From positions 186,001-250,000 of the forward strand of contig NZ_JACHWZ010000005.1 of NCBI RefSeq assembly GCF_014191725.1: a stretch of 64,000 nucleotides of DNA, read 5' to 3'. A program made the translations under genes and the position numbers. Under the pieces are notes generated by a model that saw only the letters and a program-made list of their open reading frames with translations, had not been told where the DNA came from and ran no database searches. The stretch is from Microbulbifer rhizosphaerae. GTDB lineage: Bacteria > Pseudomonadota > Gammaproteobacteria > Pseudomonadales > Cellvibrionaceae. How positions within the stretch are numbered: position 1 is the stretch's first letter; each line of letters starts with the position of its first letter. Below, piece by piece: positions 8,247-18,284 of the stretch.

Positions 8247-8385
8247 TCCCCTCTCCCATTTATGGGAGAGGGGCCGGGGGAGAGGGCAGGCCAGTGTGGG
8301 TGCAAAAGTTCAGTATGCGCGCTGCGCGCGCCCCTCTCCCGGCCATTCGGGCCACCCTCTCCCGCAAGCGGGAGAGGGGAAGTTT
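8247..8385. repeat. Palindromic repeats family B (CTCTCCC/GGGAGAG)
   Basis: The hisB-hisH gap holds two hairpins built from CCCTCTCCC and GGGAGAGGGG (around 8247-8288 and 8329-8385) flanking a spacer. They look like REP-type elements. Because hisB and hisH are otherwise an operon, the unit is a probable insertion into the transcript. Confidence 0.75.
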
Positions 8386-8407
8386 AGGCGGACCCAGGAG
8401 GTAAACT

Positions 8408-9052
8408 GTGCAGAAAATCGCAGTACTCGACTACGGCATGGGCAACCTGCACTCGGTGGCCAGTGCGCTGCAAAAGGTGGCGCCGGGCGAGGAGGTGGTG
8501 CTGGCCACCGAGCCGCATCAGGCCGAGGGGGCCGACCGCTTGCTGGTGCCGGGTGTGGGCGCGATCCGCGACTGTATGGAGGGCTTTGTCCGCCCCGGCT
8601 TCGCGCCGCTGTTGCGCAGCGCCATCCAATCCGGCCTGCCGGTGCTGGGCATCTGCGTGGGCATGCAGATCATGATGCGCCGCAGCGAGGAGAACAACGG
8701 CGTGGATTGCCTGGATATTTTTCCGCAGCCGGTGAAATTTTTCGGCAGGGATCTGCGCGAGAACAATGAGCGTTTGAAAGTGCCGCATATGGGCTGGAAC
8801 CGGGTAGAGCAGAAGCGCGACCACCCCCTCTGGCACAATATCGAAAACGGCAGCCGCTTCTATTTCGTGCACAGCTACTATGTGCCCGCCGGGGGTAACG
8901 AGGATATTGCCGGGCAGGCCGAGTACGGCGTCTCCCTCGCCGCCGCGGTGGCGAGGGAAAACATTTTCGCCACCCAGTTTCACCCGGAGAAAAGCGCCGA
9001 TGCCGGCCTGCAGCTGCTGAAAAATTTTGTCGCCTGGAACGGGCGAATTTGA
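8408..9052 (+). CDS. hisH: Imidazole glycerol phosphate synthase, glutaminase subunit HisH
   Basis: 214 residues from a GTG start directly behind a strong AGGAGGT site. It is a class I glutamine amidotransferase that supplies ammonia to HisF. The nucleophile Cys83 is in GICVGMQ, and the His192/Glu194 pair is in FHPEKS. The oxyanion-strand motif (VPGVGA) is present. It forms the HisHF complex with the product of the gene at 9869. Confidence 0.97.
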   Translation: MQKIAVLDYGMGNLHSVASALQKVAPGEEVVLATEPHQAEGADRLLVPGVGAIRDCMEGFVRPGFAPLLRSAIQSGLPVLGICVGMQIMMRRSEENNGVDCLDIFPQPVKFFGRDLRENNERLKVPHMGWNRVEQKRDHPLWHNIENGSRFYFVHSYYVPAGGNEDIAGQAEYGVSLAAAVARENIFATQFHPEKSADAGLQLLKNFVAWNGRI

Positions 9053-9061
9053 TTCATCCCC

Positions 9062-9098
9062 TGTAGGAGCGGCGGGGCGGCCAGCGGCCGCTCCTACA
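9062..9098. repeat. Palindrome family A, short copy
   Basis: TGTAGGAGCGGC and GCCGCTCCTACA flank a GC-rich centre in the hisH-hisA gap. It is the same family as 1532-1610. Confidence 0.85.
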
Positions 9099-9135
9099 AA
9101 AAAATTTAAATTCATCGCCGATTTAAAGACTGAAT

Positions 9136-9867
9136 ATGATTGTAATCCCCGCAATTGATTTAAAAGACGGCCAGTGTGTCCGCCTGCGCCAGGGTGAGAT
9201 GGAGGACGCCACAGTATTTTCCGACGATCCCCTGGCCACCGCGCAGCACTGGGTCGACGAGGGCGCGCGGCGCCTGCACTTGGTGGATCTGAACGGCGCC
9301 TTCGCCGGCAACCCGGTCAACGGCGAGGCGGTCACCGCCATTGCGAAACAGTTTCCCCAACTGCCGGTGCAGATCGGCGGTGGTATCCGCGATCTGGATA
9401 CCGTTGAAAAATATCTGGATGCGGGTGTCACCTGGGCGATTATCGGCACCGCCGCGGTAAAGAATCCGCAGCTGGTAAAAGAGGCCTGCCGGGAATTCGA
9501 GGAGCATATTATCGTCGGCCTGGATGCCAAAGACGGCCTGGTGGCCACCGAGGGCTGGGCCGAGGTATCGGACGTTCAGGCCACCGAACTGGCCAAACGC
9601 TTTGCCGACTGCGGTGTGAGTGCCATCGTATACACGGACATCGCCCGCGACGGCATGATGCAGGGAGTGAATATCCCGGCCACCCTGGAAATGGCCCGCG
9701 CGGTGCAGATTCCCATTATCGCCTCCGGCGGCGTCAGCAGTATCGAGGATATCCAGAAGTTATTGGAGGCCGGAGAAATCTATGGAGCGATTTCCGGCCG
9801 CGCGATTTACGAAGACAAGCTGGATCTGCGCGCCGCGCAGCAGCTCTGCGACGACTGGGAAAAATAA
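9136..9867 (+). CDS. hisA: Phosphoribosylformimino-AICAR ribotide isomerase HisA
   Basis: 243 residues with the half-barrel repeats of HisA. Catalytic Asp8 lies in [14 protein letters not shown], and the second Asp in VGLDAKDG near residue 130. The phosphate-binding glycines are in QIGGGIR and ASGGVSS. It opens the ribose ring of ProFAR by an Amadori rearrangement in histidine synthesis. The stop codon is one base from the hisF start, so the two are translationally coupled. Confidence 0.97.
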   Translation: MIVIPAIDLKDGQCVRLRQGEMEDATVFSDDPLATAQHWVDEGARRLHLVDLNGAFAGNPVNGEAVTAIAKQFPQLPVQIGGGIRDLDTVEKYLDAGVTWAIIGTAAVKNPQLVKEACREFEEHIIVGLDAKDGLVATEGWAEVSDVQATELAKRFADCGVSAIVYTDIARDGMMQGVNIPATLEMARAVQIPIIASGGVSSIEDIQKLLEAGEIYGAISGRAIYEDKLDLRAAQQLCDDWEK

Positions 9868-9868
9868 A

Positions 9869-10630
<762 letters not shown>

Positions 10631-10660
10631 ATACTCTGTTTCAAGTCAACCGTTCACGGA

Positions 10661-10730
10661 ATCGTCATACCGACGCAGGTCGGTTCCAGTTTAGTTGGCA
10701 CCTGGGTTCCGGCCTGCGCCGGAACGACGA
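10661..10730. repeat. Palindrome family C (CCGGCGCAGGCCGG type), inverted pair
   Basis: CGTCATaCCGaCGCAGGtCGG at the left and GGTTCCGGCCTGCGCCGGAACGACG at the right are inverted relatives, separated by about 20 bases. It lies between the convergent hisF and ctpA genes. A second member is at 21854-21879. Confidence 0.75.
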
Positions 10731-10780
10731 CAGTGCGCTGTAGGGGGAACACAAGGTTCGCCCCTCCGGATGAACAGGGG

Positions 10781-12130
10781 TTAATCCGCGCGGGCGAAGC
10801 GCGCGGGAGCTTCCCTGTCTCGCTGGGCGTAGAGATTCAGGCCCTTCAGCACATTGAGTGCTTCGAAAATCTGGTTGTCGCGGTCGAGCCAGTTCTCGCG
10901 GCCCTCCTTCTCCCGCTTGCGGTCCTCGGCATTGCGCTCCTCGCCGCCGTTGCCGTTGCCCAGGTGGCCGGCCAGGTCCGCCTCGGTGGTGCGCGAGCCG
11001 GGTTTGACGCGGGTGACTTTGACCCGCTCCACCACGATATCCGGGGTAATGCCCTGGGCCTGGATGGAGCGGCCCTTGGGGGTGAAATAGAGCGCGGTGG
11101 TCAGTTTGATGGCGCGTTCGTTGTTGATGGGGATCACCGTCTGCACCGAGCCCTTGCCGAAGCTGTCGGTGCCCATCACCACCGCGCGGCGGTGGTCCTG
11201 CAGGGCGCCGGCGACGATTTCCGCGGCGGAGGCGGAGCCCTCGTTGATCAGCACCACCAGCGGCGCGCCGTCGGTGAGGTCGCCGGGTTCGGCGGAGTAC
11301 TTCAGGTTGGCGGATTCGTTGCGGCCCTCGGTGTAGACCACCAGGCCTTCATCCAGGAAGGCGTCCGCCACTTCCACTGAGGACTGCAGCACACCGCCGG
11401 GGTTGTTGCGCAAGTCGATCACCAGGCCTTTCAACTCGCCTTTTTTCTGCAGCTTTTTGATCTCCCGCGCCATGTCGCCGCCGGTATCCAGCTGGAACTG
11501 GCTGATGCGCAGGTAGCCGTAACCTTCGTCCAACAGTTCGCTGCGCACACTGCGCACGCGCACGGTGTCCCGCTTGATGGTGACCTGGAAGGGTTCCTTG
11601 TAGCCCTTGCGCGCGATGGTCATGGTCACACTGCTGCCTTTGGGCCCGCGCATGCGCTCCACCGCTTCATCCAGGCTGACGCCCTTCATGGATTTGCCGG
11701 ACAGGCGCAGGATCACGTCGCCGGCCTTTAGCCCGGCGCGGGCGGCGGGGGTGTCGTCCATGGGGGTGACCACGGTGATGTGTTCGTCCTGGATGCCCAC
11801 TTCGATCCCCAGGCCGGCGAATTCGCCGGTGGTGTTGGCCTGAAGGTCGTCGAAGGATTCCCGGTCCAGGTAGGAGGAGTGGGGGTCCAACCCCTGCAGC
11901 ATGCCCTTGATGGCGTACTCCAGCAGGGTGCTGTCATCGACTTCCTCGATATACCCCTGGCGGATCTGTTCGAACACTTTGGCGAAGTTGCGCAGATCTT
12001 CCAGCGGCAGGCGCATCTCGGCATCGGGGACGGTTATCGCCGGAGTTTCCCCTTCGCTGAGACCCATCAGCGGCAGTGCGGTTAGGGCGGCTGCGCCGAT
12101 GAAAGTGGTCAGCGCTTTGGGAGTGAACAT
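10781..12130 (-). CDS. ctpA: S41-family carboxy-terminal processing protease (CtpA/CtpB-like)
   Basis: 449 residues. A short N-terminal hydrophobic segment (about 5-24) exports it to the periplasm. The N-terminal helical region leads into a PDZ domain (about 105-190) and the S41 peptidase core. The catalytic Ser299 is in NEGSASAAEI and Lys326 in SFGKGSVQT, with the family marker RNNPGG at 241-246. These proteases trim C-termini of envelope proteins, often cell-wall hydrolases. The gene is the last of gpmI-envC-ctpA on minus, which links it to EnvC and amidase control. The tail (about 390-430) is charged and of low complexity. Confidence 0.9.
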   Translation of the reverse strand: MFTPKALTTFIGAAALTALPLMGLSEGETPAITVPDAEMRLPLEDLRNFAKVFEQIRQGYIEEVDDSTLLEYAIKGMLQGLDPHSSYLDRESFDDLQANTTGEFAGLGIEVGIQDEHITVVTPMDDTPAARAGLKAGDVILRLSGKSMKGVSLDEAVERMRGPKGSSVTMTIARKGYKEPFQVTIKRDTVRVRSVRSELLDEGYGYLRISQFQLDTGGDMAREIKKLQKKGELKGLVIDLRNNPGGVLQSSVEVADAFLDEGLVVYTEGRNESANLKYSAEPGDLTDGAPLVVLINEGSASAAEIVAGALQDHRRAVVMGTDSFGKGSVQTVIPINNERAIKLTTALYFTPKGRSIQAQGITPDIVVERVKVTRVKPGSRTTEADLAGHLGNGNGGEERNAEDRKREKEGRENWLDRDNQIFEALNVLKGLNLYAQRDREAPARFARAD

Positions 12131-12273
12131 ACTGTGGAAACCTCTGCCTTATATCTTCGCTTCTTTGCGAAAGTGTAGACCGCGGCGGCTGGCAGAGTTT
12201 TCAAGTTGGCGGACATTTTCACCATGTGAAAAGCGGACTGCCTTTCCGGCGCCTGTTTGGTAGGGGCGGATAT

Positions 12274-13395
12274 TCAGGAGCGGCACCATACCGTGGGGTC
12301 CTGTGGCTTGCCCCGGTGGCGGATCTCGAAGTAGAGGCCGCTCTGGCTGAGGCCGCCGCTGTCGCCGACACGGGCGATGGTATCGCCGCGCTCCACCCAT
12401 TCCCCAAGACTGCGGGTGAGCGACTGGTTGTGGCCGTAGAGGCTCATATAGCCGTCGCCGTGATCGAGAATCAGCAACATGCCCTGGCCGCGCAGATAGT
12501 CGGAGAATACCACCCGGCCGCGGTGGATGGCGCGCACCGGTTCGCCCTCGGGGGCGCGGATGGTGACCCCGGTCCAGGTGATGCCGTTGGCGCGGCGCTG
12601 GCCGTAGGCGTTGGCGCGGCGGCCCTTCGCCGGCCACTGCATGCGCCCGCGGTGTTTGGCGAAGGGCTGCTGGTCCTGCGGGCTCACCAGCGAGGCGATG
12701 GCCCGGCCCACTTCGTCCACCAGCCTCTGCAGGCGCGAGCGATCGCCCTTCAACTGCTGCAATTCGCCGCTCTTGTCGGCGAGGCGCGCGGCCAGTTTGT
12801 CCAGGGTGGACTGGCGCGCGCGGCGCGCGACCTGCAACTGGTTCTCCCGCTCTTGCAACTGGCGGCGCTCGGCGTCCAGGGTGTCGCGCTCGCGGCGTAT
12901 GTTGCCGCTGACAGTTTCCAGGCCGGCGAGGGTGTCGAGGTAATCGTCGATAACGCGGCTGCGTTCTTGAAGGAAGTATTCGTGGTAGCGGAGCTGGCGG
13001 GCGATGTGTTGCGGATCTTGTTGGTTGAGGAGCAGCTTGATCTGCTCCTGTCTTCCCAGTCGGTAAGCGGCGGCGATCTCCTGCTCGACCCGCCGCTGCA
13101 TACTTCGCCGCGATTCCTCCAGTTGCTGCTGCTCCTGTTTCAGCTCCCGCAGCTTGTCGGTGCGGCTGCGCATATCGTTTTTGATCTGGTCGACACGCCT
13201 GTGCAGCTCGGAGATATCCTTTTCATTCTCCTCCAGGTCCTTGAGCAGCTGGTCGCGCTGGCTCCGCACCTGGTTGAGTTCCTGTTGCAGCGATTCGATG
13301 CGCTGCTTGATTTCCCGCAGGCGCGCCTGCTGGTCCTCCTCCGCCCAGGCGGGCAGGACCAGCAACGCGGCGAGAACAGCGGTCAATATTTTCAT
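12274..13395 (-). CDS. envC: EnvC-like murein hydrolase activator
   Basis: 373 residues. The signal peptide ends near AWAEE (residue 19). A long coiled coil follows (about 20-240, rich in Glu, Gln, Arg and Leu heptads), then a C-terminal LytM/M23 domain (about 270-373). Key metal ligands of active LytM enzymes are missing: the HxxxD site reads TWTGVTI, and the final HxH is replaced by FEIRH. This is the known state of EnvC, which activates AmiA/AmiB amidases at the septum rather than cutting murein itself. Its ATG overlaps the gpmI stop (ATGA), so the two are translationally coupled. Confidence 0.92.
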   Translation of the reverse strand: MKILTAVLAALLVLPAWAEEDQQARLREIKQRIESLQQELNQVRSQRDQLLKDLEENEKDISELHRRVDQIKNDMRSRTDKLRELKQEQQQLEESRRSMQRRVEQEIAAAYRLGRQEQIKLLLNQQDPQHIARQLRYHEYFLQERSRVIDDYLDTLAGLETVSGNIRRERDTLDAERRQLQERENQLQVARRARQSTLDKLAARLADKSGELQQLKGDRSRLQRLVDEVGRAIASLVSPQDQQPFAKHRGRMQWPAKGRRANAYGQRRANGITWTGVTIRAPEGEPVRAIHRGRVVFSDYLRGQGMLLILDHGDGYMSLYGHNQSLTRSLGEWVERGDTIARVGDSGGLSQSGLYFEIRHRGKPQDPTVWCRS

Positions 13396-14942
13396 TGCTC
13401 GAGTTGCACCAGGCTTTCGCCGGTCATTTCCTCCGGTTGCGGCAGGCCCATCAGCTCCAGCATGGTGGGAGCCACGTCCGCCAGGCTGCCGCCGTCGCGC
13501 AGGTGGAGTTTGCGCTCGCCGACGTAGACGAAGGGCACCGGCAGGGTGGAGTGCTGGGTGCTCACCTGGCCGGATTCGGGATCGTACATCTCTTCCACGT
13601 TGCCGTGGTCCGCGGTGATCAGCACTTCGCCGCCGGCGGACAGCGCGGCGTCCACCACGCGGCTGACGCAGGCGTCCAGGGCTTCCACCGCCTTTACCGC
13701 CGCCTCGAACACCCCGGTGTGCCCGACCATATCGCCGTTGGCATAGTTGCAGATAATGGTGTCGAAGTCGCCGCTGCCGATGGCCTTCACCAGTTTGTCG
13801 GTTACCTCCGGCGCGTTCATCTCCGGCTGCAGGTCGTAGGTGGCCACGTTCGGGGATTTGATCAGCTCGCGGGTCTCGCCGGAATAGGGGTCTTCGCGGC
13901 CGCCGCTGAAGAAGAAGGTGACGTGGGCGTACTTCTCAGTCTCGGCGATGCGCAGCTGGGTCTTGCCCAGTCCGGCGAGGTATTCGCCGAGGGAGTTGGT
14001 CATCTCCTCCGGCGGGAAGGCACAGCTGGCCTGGATACTGGCGGCGTATTCGGTGGTCATCACGAAGTCCGCCAGCTTGGGCGCAGCCTCGCGCTCGAAG
14101 CCGTCGAAGTCACTTTCGGTAAAGGCGCGGGTCAACTGGCGCGCGCGGTCCGGGCGGAAGTTCATATAGATGAGCGCGTCGCCGTCGGCGATCGGCGCCG
14201 GCTCGCCCACCAGGGTGGGGGCCACGAACTCGTCGTTCTCGCCGCGCTCATAGGCGGCGTTCAGGCCCGCCAGGGCATCGTTGACCCGGTGCCCGGCCTT
14301 GCCCTGGGTGATCAGATCGTACACGGCGCGGGTCCTGTCCCAGCGCTGGTCCCGGTCCATGGCGTAGTAGCGGCCGGCGAGGCTGGCGATGCGCGCAGTG
14401 CCCAGGGAGTCGCATACCTGTTGCAGGCGCGCCAGCGAGGATTCGGCGCTGCGCGGGGGGGTGTCGCGGCCGTCCAGGAAGGTGTGCAGGTAGATCTTCT
14501 GCGCGCCGCGCTGGGCGGCCAGGGTGGCCATGGCGATGATATGGTCCTCGTGGCTGTGCACCCCGCCTTCGGACAGCAGGCCCATGATATGCACCGCGCC
14601 GTTGTTGGCCACGGCCCTGTCCACCGCGCGGGTGTAGGCGGGGTTGCGGAAGAAGTCGCCGTCCTCGATCGCCTTGTTGATGCGGGTGAAGTTCTGGTAC
14701 ACCACGCGGCCGGCGCCCAGGGTCATATGCCCTACTTCCGAATTGCCCATCTGCCCCTCCGGCAGGCCCACGGCCATGCCGGAGGTCTGGATCAGGGTCT
14801 TCGGGCGGTTGGCCCAGAGGTCGTCCCACACCGGTGTTTTGGCTGCGTGGATGGCGTTGTGCTCGGGATTGTCGCTGTGGCCGAAGCCGTCCAGGATCAG
14901 CAGGATCAGGGGACGTTTTTGCGGGGACTGCGCAGATGCCAT
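13392..14942 (-). CDS. gpmI: 2,3-bisphosphoglycerate-independent phosphoglycerate mutase
   Basis: 516 residues, normal for iPGM. It interconverts 3- and 2-phosphoglycerate in glycolysis. Asp18 (LILDGFGHS) and the phospho-acceptor Ser68 ([14 protein letters not shown]) are present. So are the alkaline-phosphatase-like metal sites, e.g. [11 protein letters not shown] and [11 protein letters not shown]. It is the first gene of the minus-strand set gpmI-envC-ctpA. A perfect 17-bp inverted repeat lies in its upstream region. Confidence 0.97.
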   Translation of the reverse strand: MASAQSPQKRPLILLILDGFGHSDNPEHNAIHAAKTPVWDDLWANRPKTLIQTSGMAVGLPEGQMGNSEVGHMTLGAGRVVYQNFTRINKAIEDGDFFRNPAYTRAVDRAVANNGAVHIMGLLSEGGVHSHEDHIIAMATLAAQRGAQKIYLHTFLDGRDTPPRSAESSLARLQQVCDSLGTARIASLAGRYYAMDRDQRWDRTRAVYDLITQGKAGHRVNDALAGLNAAYERGENDEFVAPTLVGEPAPIADGDALIYMNFRPDRARQLTRAFTESDFDGFEREAAPKLADFVMTTEYAASIQASCAFPPEEMTNSLGEYLAGLGKTQLRIAETEKYAHVTFFFSGGREDPYSGETRELIKSPNVATYDLQPEMNAPEVTDKLVKAIGSGDFDTIICNYANGDMVGHTGVFEAAVKAVEALDACVSRVVDAALSAGGEVLITADHGNVEEMYDPESGQVSTQHSTLPVPFVYVGERKLHLRDGGSLADVAPTMLELMGLPQPEEMTGESLVQLEQ

Positions 14943-14972
14943 AGCGGAAAATTCCTATACCAATGTGAGTTG

Positions 14973-15015
14973 AACCTGAATCCGTGACTTCCGCCCTGAG
15001 TCACGGATTCAGGTT
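14973..15015. repeat. Perfect 17-bp inverted repeat between divergent genes
   Basis: Arm 14973-14989 (AACCTGAATCCGTGACT) and arm 14999-15015 are exact inverse copies around a 9-base loop. No T-run follows on either side. The repeat sits 31 bases upstream of the gpmI start and about 150 bases before the rhodanese gene. It could be an operator, a cruciform or an mRNA leader hairpin. Confidence 0.8.
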
Positions 15016-15091
15016 GGAGCCAGCGGCGGATTTTAACCTGTTTGCGCCCTCCAGGTCAGGTGTCCCGGTGGCGGGATGGCGAAATCACTGG

Positions 15092-15119
15092 TTAAGATTT
15101 CGCCACAATCGTGTATACT
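15092..15119 (+). promoter_or_regulatory. Probable promoter of the rhodanese-grxC genes
   Basis: TTAAGA and TATACT are separated by 16 bases, and the first gene starts about 50 bases downstream. The -10 box is good; the -35 box is moderate. Confidence 0.5.
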
Positions 15120-15168
15120 CCCGCCCCTGCCGACAAGGCAATAACAAGGCTAATCTCTTGGGGGAGCG

Positions 15169-15579
15169 GTGGATTTTTTCGTTTTTATGAGCGAGCAGTG
15201 GCTGCTGGTCAGCCTTCTGGTGGTTTTGCTCTACGCCTTTGCGCTCAGCGAGCGCTATAAAGCCGGCACGCCCGCCTCGGTGCACGAGGTGACGCGGCTG
15301 ATCAACAGCGAAGGGGGGCGGGTGCTGGATATCCGCGACAAGAGCGAGTATAGCGCCGGGCACATCGTCGACGCCCTGCATATCCCCCACGGCCAGGTGG
15401 CGGAGCGGATTGCGGAGCTGGCCAAGGTAAAGGACAAGCCGCTGATCGTGGCGGATAAGATGGGCCAGCACGCCGGCGCCGTGGGCCGTCTGCTCAAGCG
15501 CGATGGGTTCCAGGTGCGGCGGCTGCAGGGGGGGATGGTCGAGTGGTCCAACCAGAACCTGCCGCTGGTGAAGGGTTGA
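15169..15579 (+). CDS. Membrane-anchored rhodanese-like protein without catalytic cysteine (YibN-like)
   Basis: 136 residues from GTG 15169 after GGGGGAG. Residues 10-26 form a membrane anchor, and a rhodanese domain spans about 38-133 (VLDIRDKSEYSAGHI). The active-site loop, normally CxxGxR, reads ADKMGQHAG, with Asp in place of Cys. It is therefore probably not a sulfurtransferase, like E. coli YibN. The order rhodanese-grxC-secB is conserved across gammaproteobacteria and suggests a role tied to protein export or membrane biogenesis; this is inferred from context. Confidence 0.88.
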   Translation: MDFFVFMSEQWLLVSLLVVLLYAFALSERYKAGTPASVHEVTRLINSEGGRVLDIRDKSEYSAGHIVDALHIPHGQVAERIAELAKVKDKPLIVADKMGQHAGAVGRLLKRDGFQVRRLQGGMVEWSNQNLPLVKG

Positions 15580-15611
15580 TATGGTCGCCACACGGTTGTA
15601 ACGGTGCAGTC

Positions 15612-15866
15612 ATGGCCCAAGTAGTAATTTATACCACCCGCTTCTGTCCCTACTGTATCCACGCCAAGCACCTGCTGGACAGCAAGGGCGTCGAATATCG
15701 CGAGATACCAGTGGACGGCGACCCTGAACTGCGCGCGCAGATGGCCGCCAGGGCGGGCAGTCGCACGGTGCCGCAGATCTGGATCGGCGAGCGCCACGTG
15801 GGCGGTTGCGACCAACTGGTAGCGCTGGAGCGGAGCGGCCAGCTCGACAATCTGTTGGCCGCCTGA
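15612..15866 (+). CDS. grxC: Glutaredoxin 3
   Basis: 84 residues from ATG 15612. The CPYC redox motif is at residues 12-15 (Cys12 nucleophile), the cis-Pro loop is RTVPQIWI, and the GSH-binding GGCDQL lies near the C-terminus. It reduces protein disulfides and glutathionylated proteins in the cytoplasm with GSH. An open frame extends upstream to 15543 but would overlap the rhodanese gene; length and motif positions favour the shorter form. Confidence 0.95.
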   Translation: MAQVVIYTTRFCPYCIHAKHLLDSKGVEYREIPVDGDPELRAQMAARAGSRTVPQIWIGERHVGGCDQLVALERSGQLDNLLAA

Positions 15867-15977
15867 GATGGTATTCAGGCCTTGAAAAGGTGTTCACGGG
15901 CCCCATTTGAAGGACTTTACAGGGAGTCTTTCTCACGGAAGGCATAAATCAACTCTATATAATGCACAGGCAGTAAC

Positions 15978-16478
15978 ATGGCTGAAGAACAGAACGGCGC
16001 AGCGGCAAACGCAGAGGCTTCAAAAGTACAGTTCGCGATGCAGCGCATCTATCTCAAAGATCTCTCCTTCGAGACCCCCATGGGCGCGGAGATCTTCAAG
16101 AAGCAGTGGAAGCCCCAGGTCAACCAAGAGCTGAACACCAAAACCGACAAGATCGACGAGGATCTGTACGAAGTCGCCCTGACCCTGACCATCACTATCA
16201 AGCTGGAAGACGAGACCGCCTTCCTGGTGGAAGTGAAGCAGGCCGGCCTGTTCGCCATCAAGGGCCTGGAGGGCCAGCAGTTGGCCCAGGCGCTGAACAC
16301 CGCCTGCCCGCAGATTCTCTTCCCCTACGCCCGCGAAGTGGTGGACAACGTGGTGACCAAGGGTTCCTTCCCGGCCCTGATGCTGCCGCCGATCAACTTC
16401 GACGCCCTGTTCGCCGCGGCCCTGGCCCAGGCGCAGCAGCAGGCGGAAGGCGCGAAAGAGGAACAGGCCGACGCCTGA
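15978..16478 (+). CDS. secB: Protein-export chaperone SecB
   Basis: 166 residues, typical length. SecB tetramers hold unfolded precursors and hand them to SecA. Family blocks are [16 protein letters not shown] at the start of the fold, [11 protein letters not shown] in the core, and [25 protein letters not shown] near the C-terminus, including the SecA-binding acidic surface. The Ala/Gln/Glu-rich tail is usual. The gene ends 20 bases before a strong terminator, closing the rhodanese-grxC-secB group. Confidence 0.97.
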   Translation: MAEEQNGAAANAEASKVQFAMQRIYLKDLSFETPMGAEIFKKQWKPQVNQELNTKTDKIDEDLYEVALTLTITIKLEDETAFLVEVKQAGLFAIKGLEGQQLAQALNTACPQILFPYAREVVDNVVTKGSFPALMLPPINFDALFAAALAQAQQQAEGAKEEQADA

Positions 16479-16498
16479 TCCCTGTCCGCTGAGCGCAG

Positions 16499-16523
16499 AA
16501 AGGCCCCATTCGGGGCCTTTTTT
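16499..16523 (+). terminator. Rho-independent terminator after secB
   Basis: AGGCCCC pairs with GGGGCCT around ATTC and is followed by TTTTTT. Confidence 0.93.
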
Positions 16524-16606
16524 GTGTCCGGCGTTTCCCGGCTCTGCCTTGTGGCGCAGTGCGACTTGGCATAGGCTCGGGGCATATTCACAAGTGGAGA
16601 ATTGCC

Positions 16607-16954
16607 ATGGCTCATCAGGGAAGCTGTCACTGCGGGCGCATTGCCTTCGAAGTGGAAGGGGATATCGACCAGGTAATGGAATGCAACTGTTCCCACTGCA
16701 GCAGAAAGGGCTACCTGCTGTGGTTCCGTCCCCGGGAGCAACTCCGCCTCGCCACCGGGGAGGGCGACCTGGCCACCTACACCTTCAACAAGCACGCGAT
16801 AAAACACCATTTTTGCCCCGACTGTGGTTGCGCGCCCTTTGGTTTTGGCAGTATGCCGGACGGGGAGCCGATGGCGGCGGTGAATGTGCGCTGCCTGGAG
16901 GGTGTGGAGCCCGGCAAGCTGTCGATCCAGCAGATGGACGGCAAGAGCTTCTGA
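16607..16954 (+). CDS. GFA/CENP-V family zinc-binding protein
   Basis: 115 residues from ATG 16607 behind TGGAGA. The Zn cysteines follow the GFA pattern: CHCG at residues 7-10, CNCSHC at about 27-32 and CPDCG at about 70-74. The fold is shared with glutathione-dependent formaldehyde-activating enzyme, but most members have no proven reaction. The stop codon directly abuts the start of the thioesterase gene, so the two are co-translated. A detoxification or acyl/aldehyde-related role is only a guess from the neighbours. Confidence 0.9.
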   Translation: MAHQGSCHCGRIAFEVEGDIDQVMECNCSHCSRKGYLLWFRPREQLRLATGEGDLATYTFNKHAIKHHFCPDCGCAPFGFGSMPDGEPMAAVNVRCLEGVEPGKLSIQQMDGKSF

Positions 16955-17404
16955 ATGCAGTGGGAGTTGCCTCAGCCCTTCGTCTGGAAAGTCACGGTGC
17001 AGCCGGAACATGTGGACGGCCTGCACCACGCCAACAACGCCGAGTATGTGCGCTGGTGCGAGCGCGCCGGGTGGGCCCACAGCGCGGTGCTGGGGCTGGA
17101 TGTCTCGGGTTACCAGGAGCTCGACCGGGGCATGGCCATCCGCCACGCGGAGTACGACTATATACTGGCGGCGAGAGAGGGCGACGAACTGCTGTTCGGC
17201 ACCTGGCTTACCAAAGTCGACGGGCGCCTGAACATGACCCGCCGCTTCCAGGTATTCCGCGCCGGTGACCGGGCGCTGATACTGGGTGCCCAGTGGCAGA
17301 TGGTGTGTATCGAGCTGTCCAGCGGCAGACCCAGGCGGATGCCGGAAGTCTTCAAGGAAATCTACAGCCCGGCAGTCATTGCCCCGGAGGCCGATCGTGA
17401 GTGA
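16955..17404 (+). CDS. Acyl-CoA thioesterase, 4HBT hotdog fold
   Basis: 149 residues starting on the base after the preceding TGA. The segment EHVDGLHHANNAEYVRWCERAG carries the 4HBT signature, with the probable catalytic Asp near residue 19 and the conserved Asn-Asn. Such enzymes hydrolyse acyl-CoA thioesters in the cytoplasm. Its 3' end overlaps the GTG of the dehydrogenase gene by 8 bases, so three genes form one tight operon. The substrate cannot be told from the sequence. Confidence 0.85.
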   Translation: MQWELPQPFVWKVTVQPEHVDGLHHANNAEYVRWCERAGWAHSAVLGLDVSGYQELDRGMAIRHAEYDYILAAREGDELLFGTWLTKVDGRLNMTRRFQVFRAGDRALILGAQWQMVCIELSSGRPRRMPEVFKEIYSPAVIAPEADRE

Positions 17405-18263
17405 AGAATTTGCCACCCTGACCGAAAACACCGGTGCCCTCAAAGACAGGACAGTATTTATCACCGGTGCCAGTCGCGGTATCGGCCGCGCCATCGCGCT
17501 CAAGTGCGCCGCCGATGGCGCCAACATTGTGATCGCCGCCAAGTCCGCCGAGCCGCATCCCAAGTTGCCCGGTACCATCCACTCGGTGGCGGCCGAGGTG
17601 GAGGCGGCCGGTGGTACGGCGCTGCCGCTGCAAGTGGATGTACGCGAGGAAAAGCAGGTGGCGGACGCCATGGCGCGGGCCGCGGAAAAGTTCGGCGGTA
17701 TCGACGCGGTGGTGAACAACGCCGGTGCCATCAGTCTCGCCAATGTGGAATCCACCCCGCCCAAGCGCTACGACCTGATGCAGAGTGTCAACAGCCGCGC
17801 CGTCTATCTCACCGCGCACCTGGCGGCGCCCTATCTCAAGCAGTCGCCCAATGGGCATATTCTCAGCCTTTCGCCCCCCCTTAACCTGAAGCCCGAGTGG
17901 CTGGGACCTTGTGCGCCCTATGCGCTGTCAAAGTTCGGCATGACCATCCTGAGCATGGGTTTGGCGGAGGAGCTGCGCGAGGCCGGGGTCAGCGTCACCA
18001 CCTTGTGGCCGCGCACCCTGGTGGCCACCGCGGCAATCGAGTTCGCCGTGGGCAACCGCGAGATGTTCGAACAGAGCCGCAAACCGGCGATCATGGCGGA
18101 CGCCGTCTATGAAATCCTGCTCACGGAAAACGGGGCGCTCACCGGCTACCAGCTGATCGACGAGGAACTGCTGGGTGAGCGCGGTGTGAGCGACTTTACC
18201 GACTACGCCCACAACCCGGCCAAAGCCGGCGAACTGGCCGTGGACCTGTTTCTCGATCCATAG
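17397..18263 (+). CDS. Short-chain dehydrogenase, HSDL2-like
   Basis: 288 residues from GTG 17397 (SEEFATLTE), chosen because the cofactor motif TGASRGIG then sits at a normal place (residues 23-30). NNAG and the YALSK active site (Tyr/Lys) are intact. The catalytic Ser is in ILSLSPP, where a Pro-Pro pair follows. This pattern, with the N-terminal KSAEPHPKLPGTI insert, matches the hydroxysteroid dehydrogenase-like 2 group of NAD(P)-dependent oxidoreductases, which usually act on fatty acyl or lipid substrates. Overlap with the thioesterase supports a shared lipid-acyl pathway; the substrate is unknown. Confidence 0.88.
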   Translation: MSEEFATLTENTGALKDRTVFITGASRGIGRAIALKCAADGANIVIAAKSAEPHPKLPGTIHSVAAEVEAAGGTALPLQVDVREEKQVADAMARAAEKFGGIDAVVNNAGAISLANVESTPPKRYDLMQSVNSRAVYLTAHLAAPYLKQSPNGHILSLSPPLNLKPEWLGPCAPYALSKFGMTILSMGLAEELREAGVSVTTLWPRTLVATAAIEFAVGNREMFEQSRKPAIMADAVYEILLTENGALTGYQLIDEELLGERGVSDFTDYAHNPAKAGELAVDLFLDP

Positions 18264-18284
18264 CGAAACGCGGGGGGAAATGAA

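Noticed and set aside
13395..14987. Long plus-strand open frame (530 codons) across gpmI
   Set aside because: Antisense shadow of a high-GC gene. gpmI on minus has all catalytic motifs, and the plus frame matches no known protein.
15958..15963. TATAAT just before secB
   Set aside because: It would leave a leader of about 8 bases with no ribosome site, so it is unlikely to be the functional -10 box.
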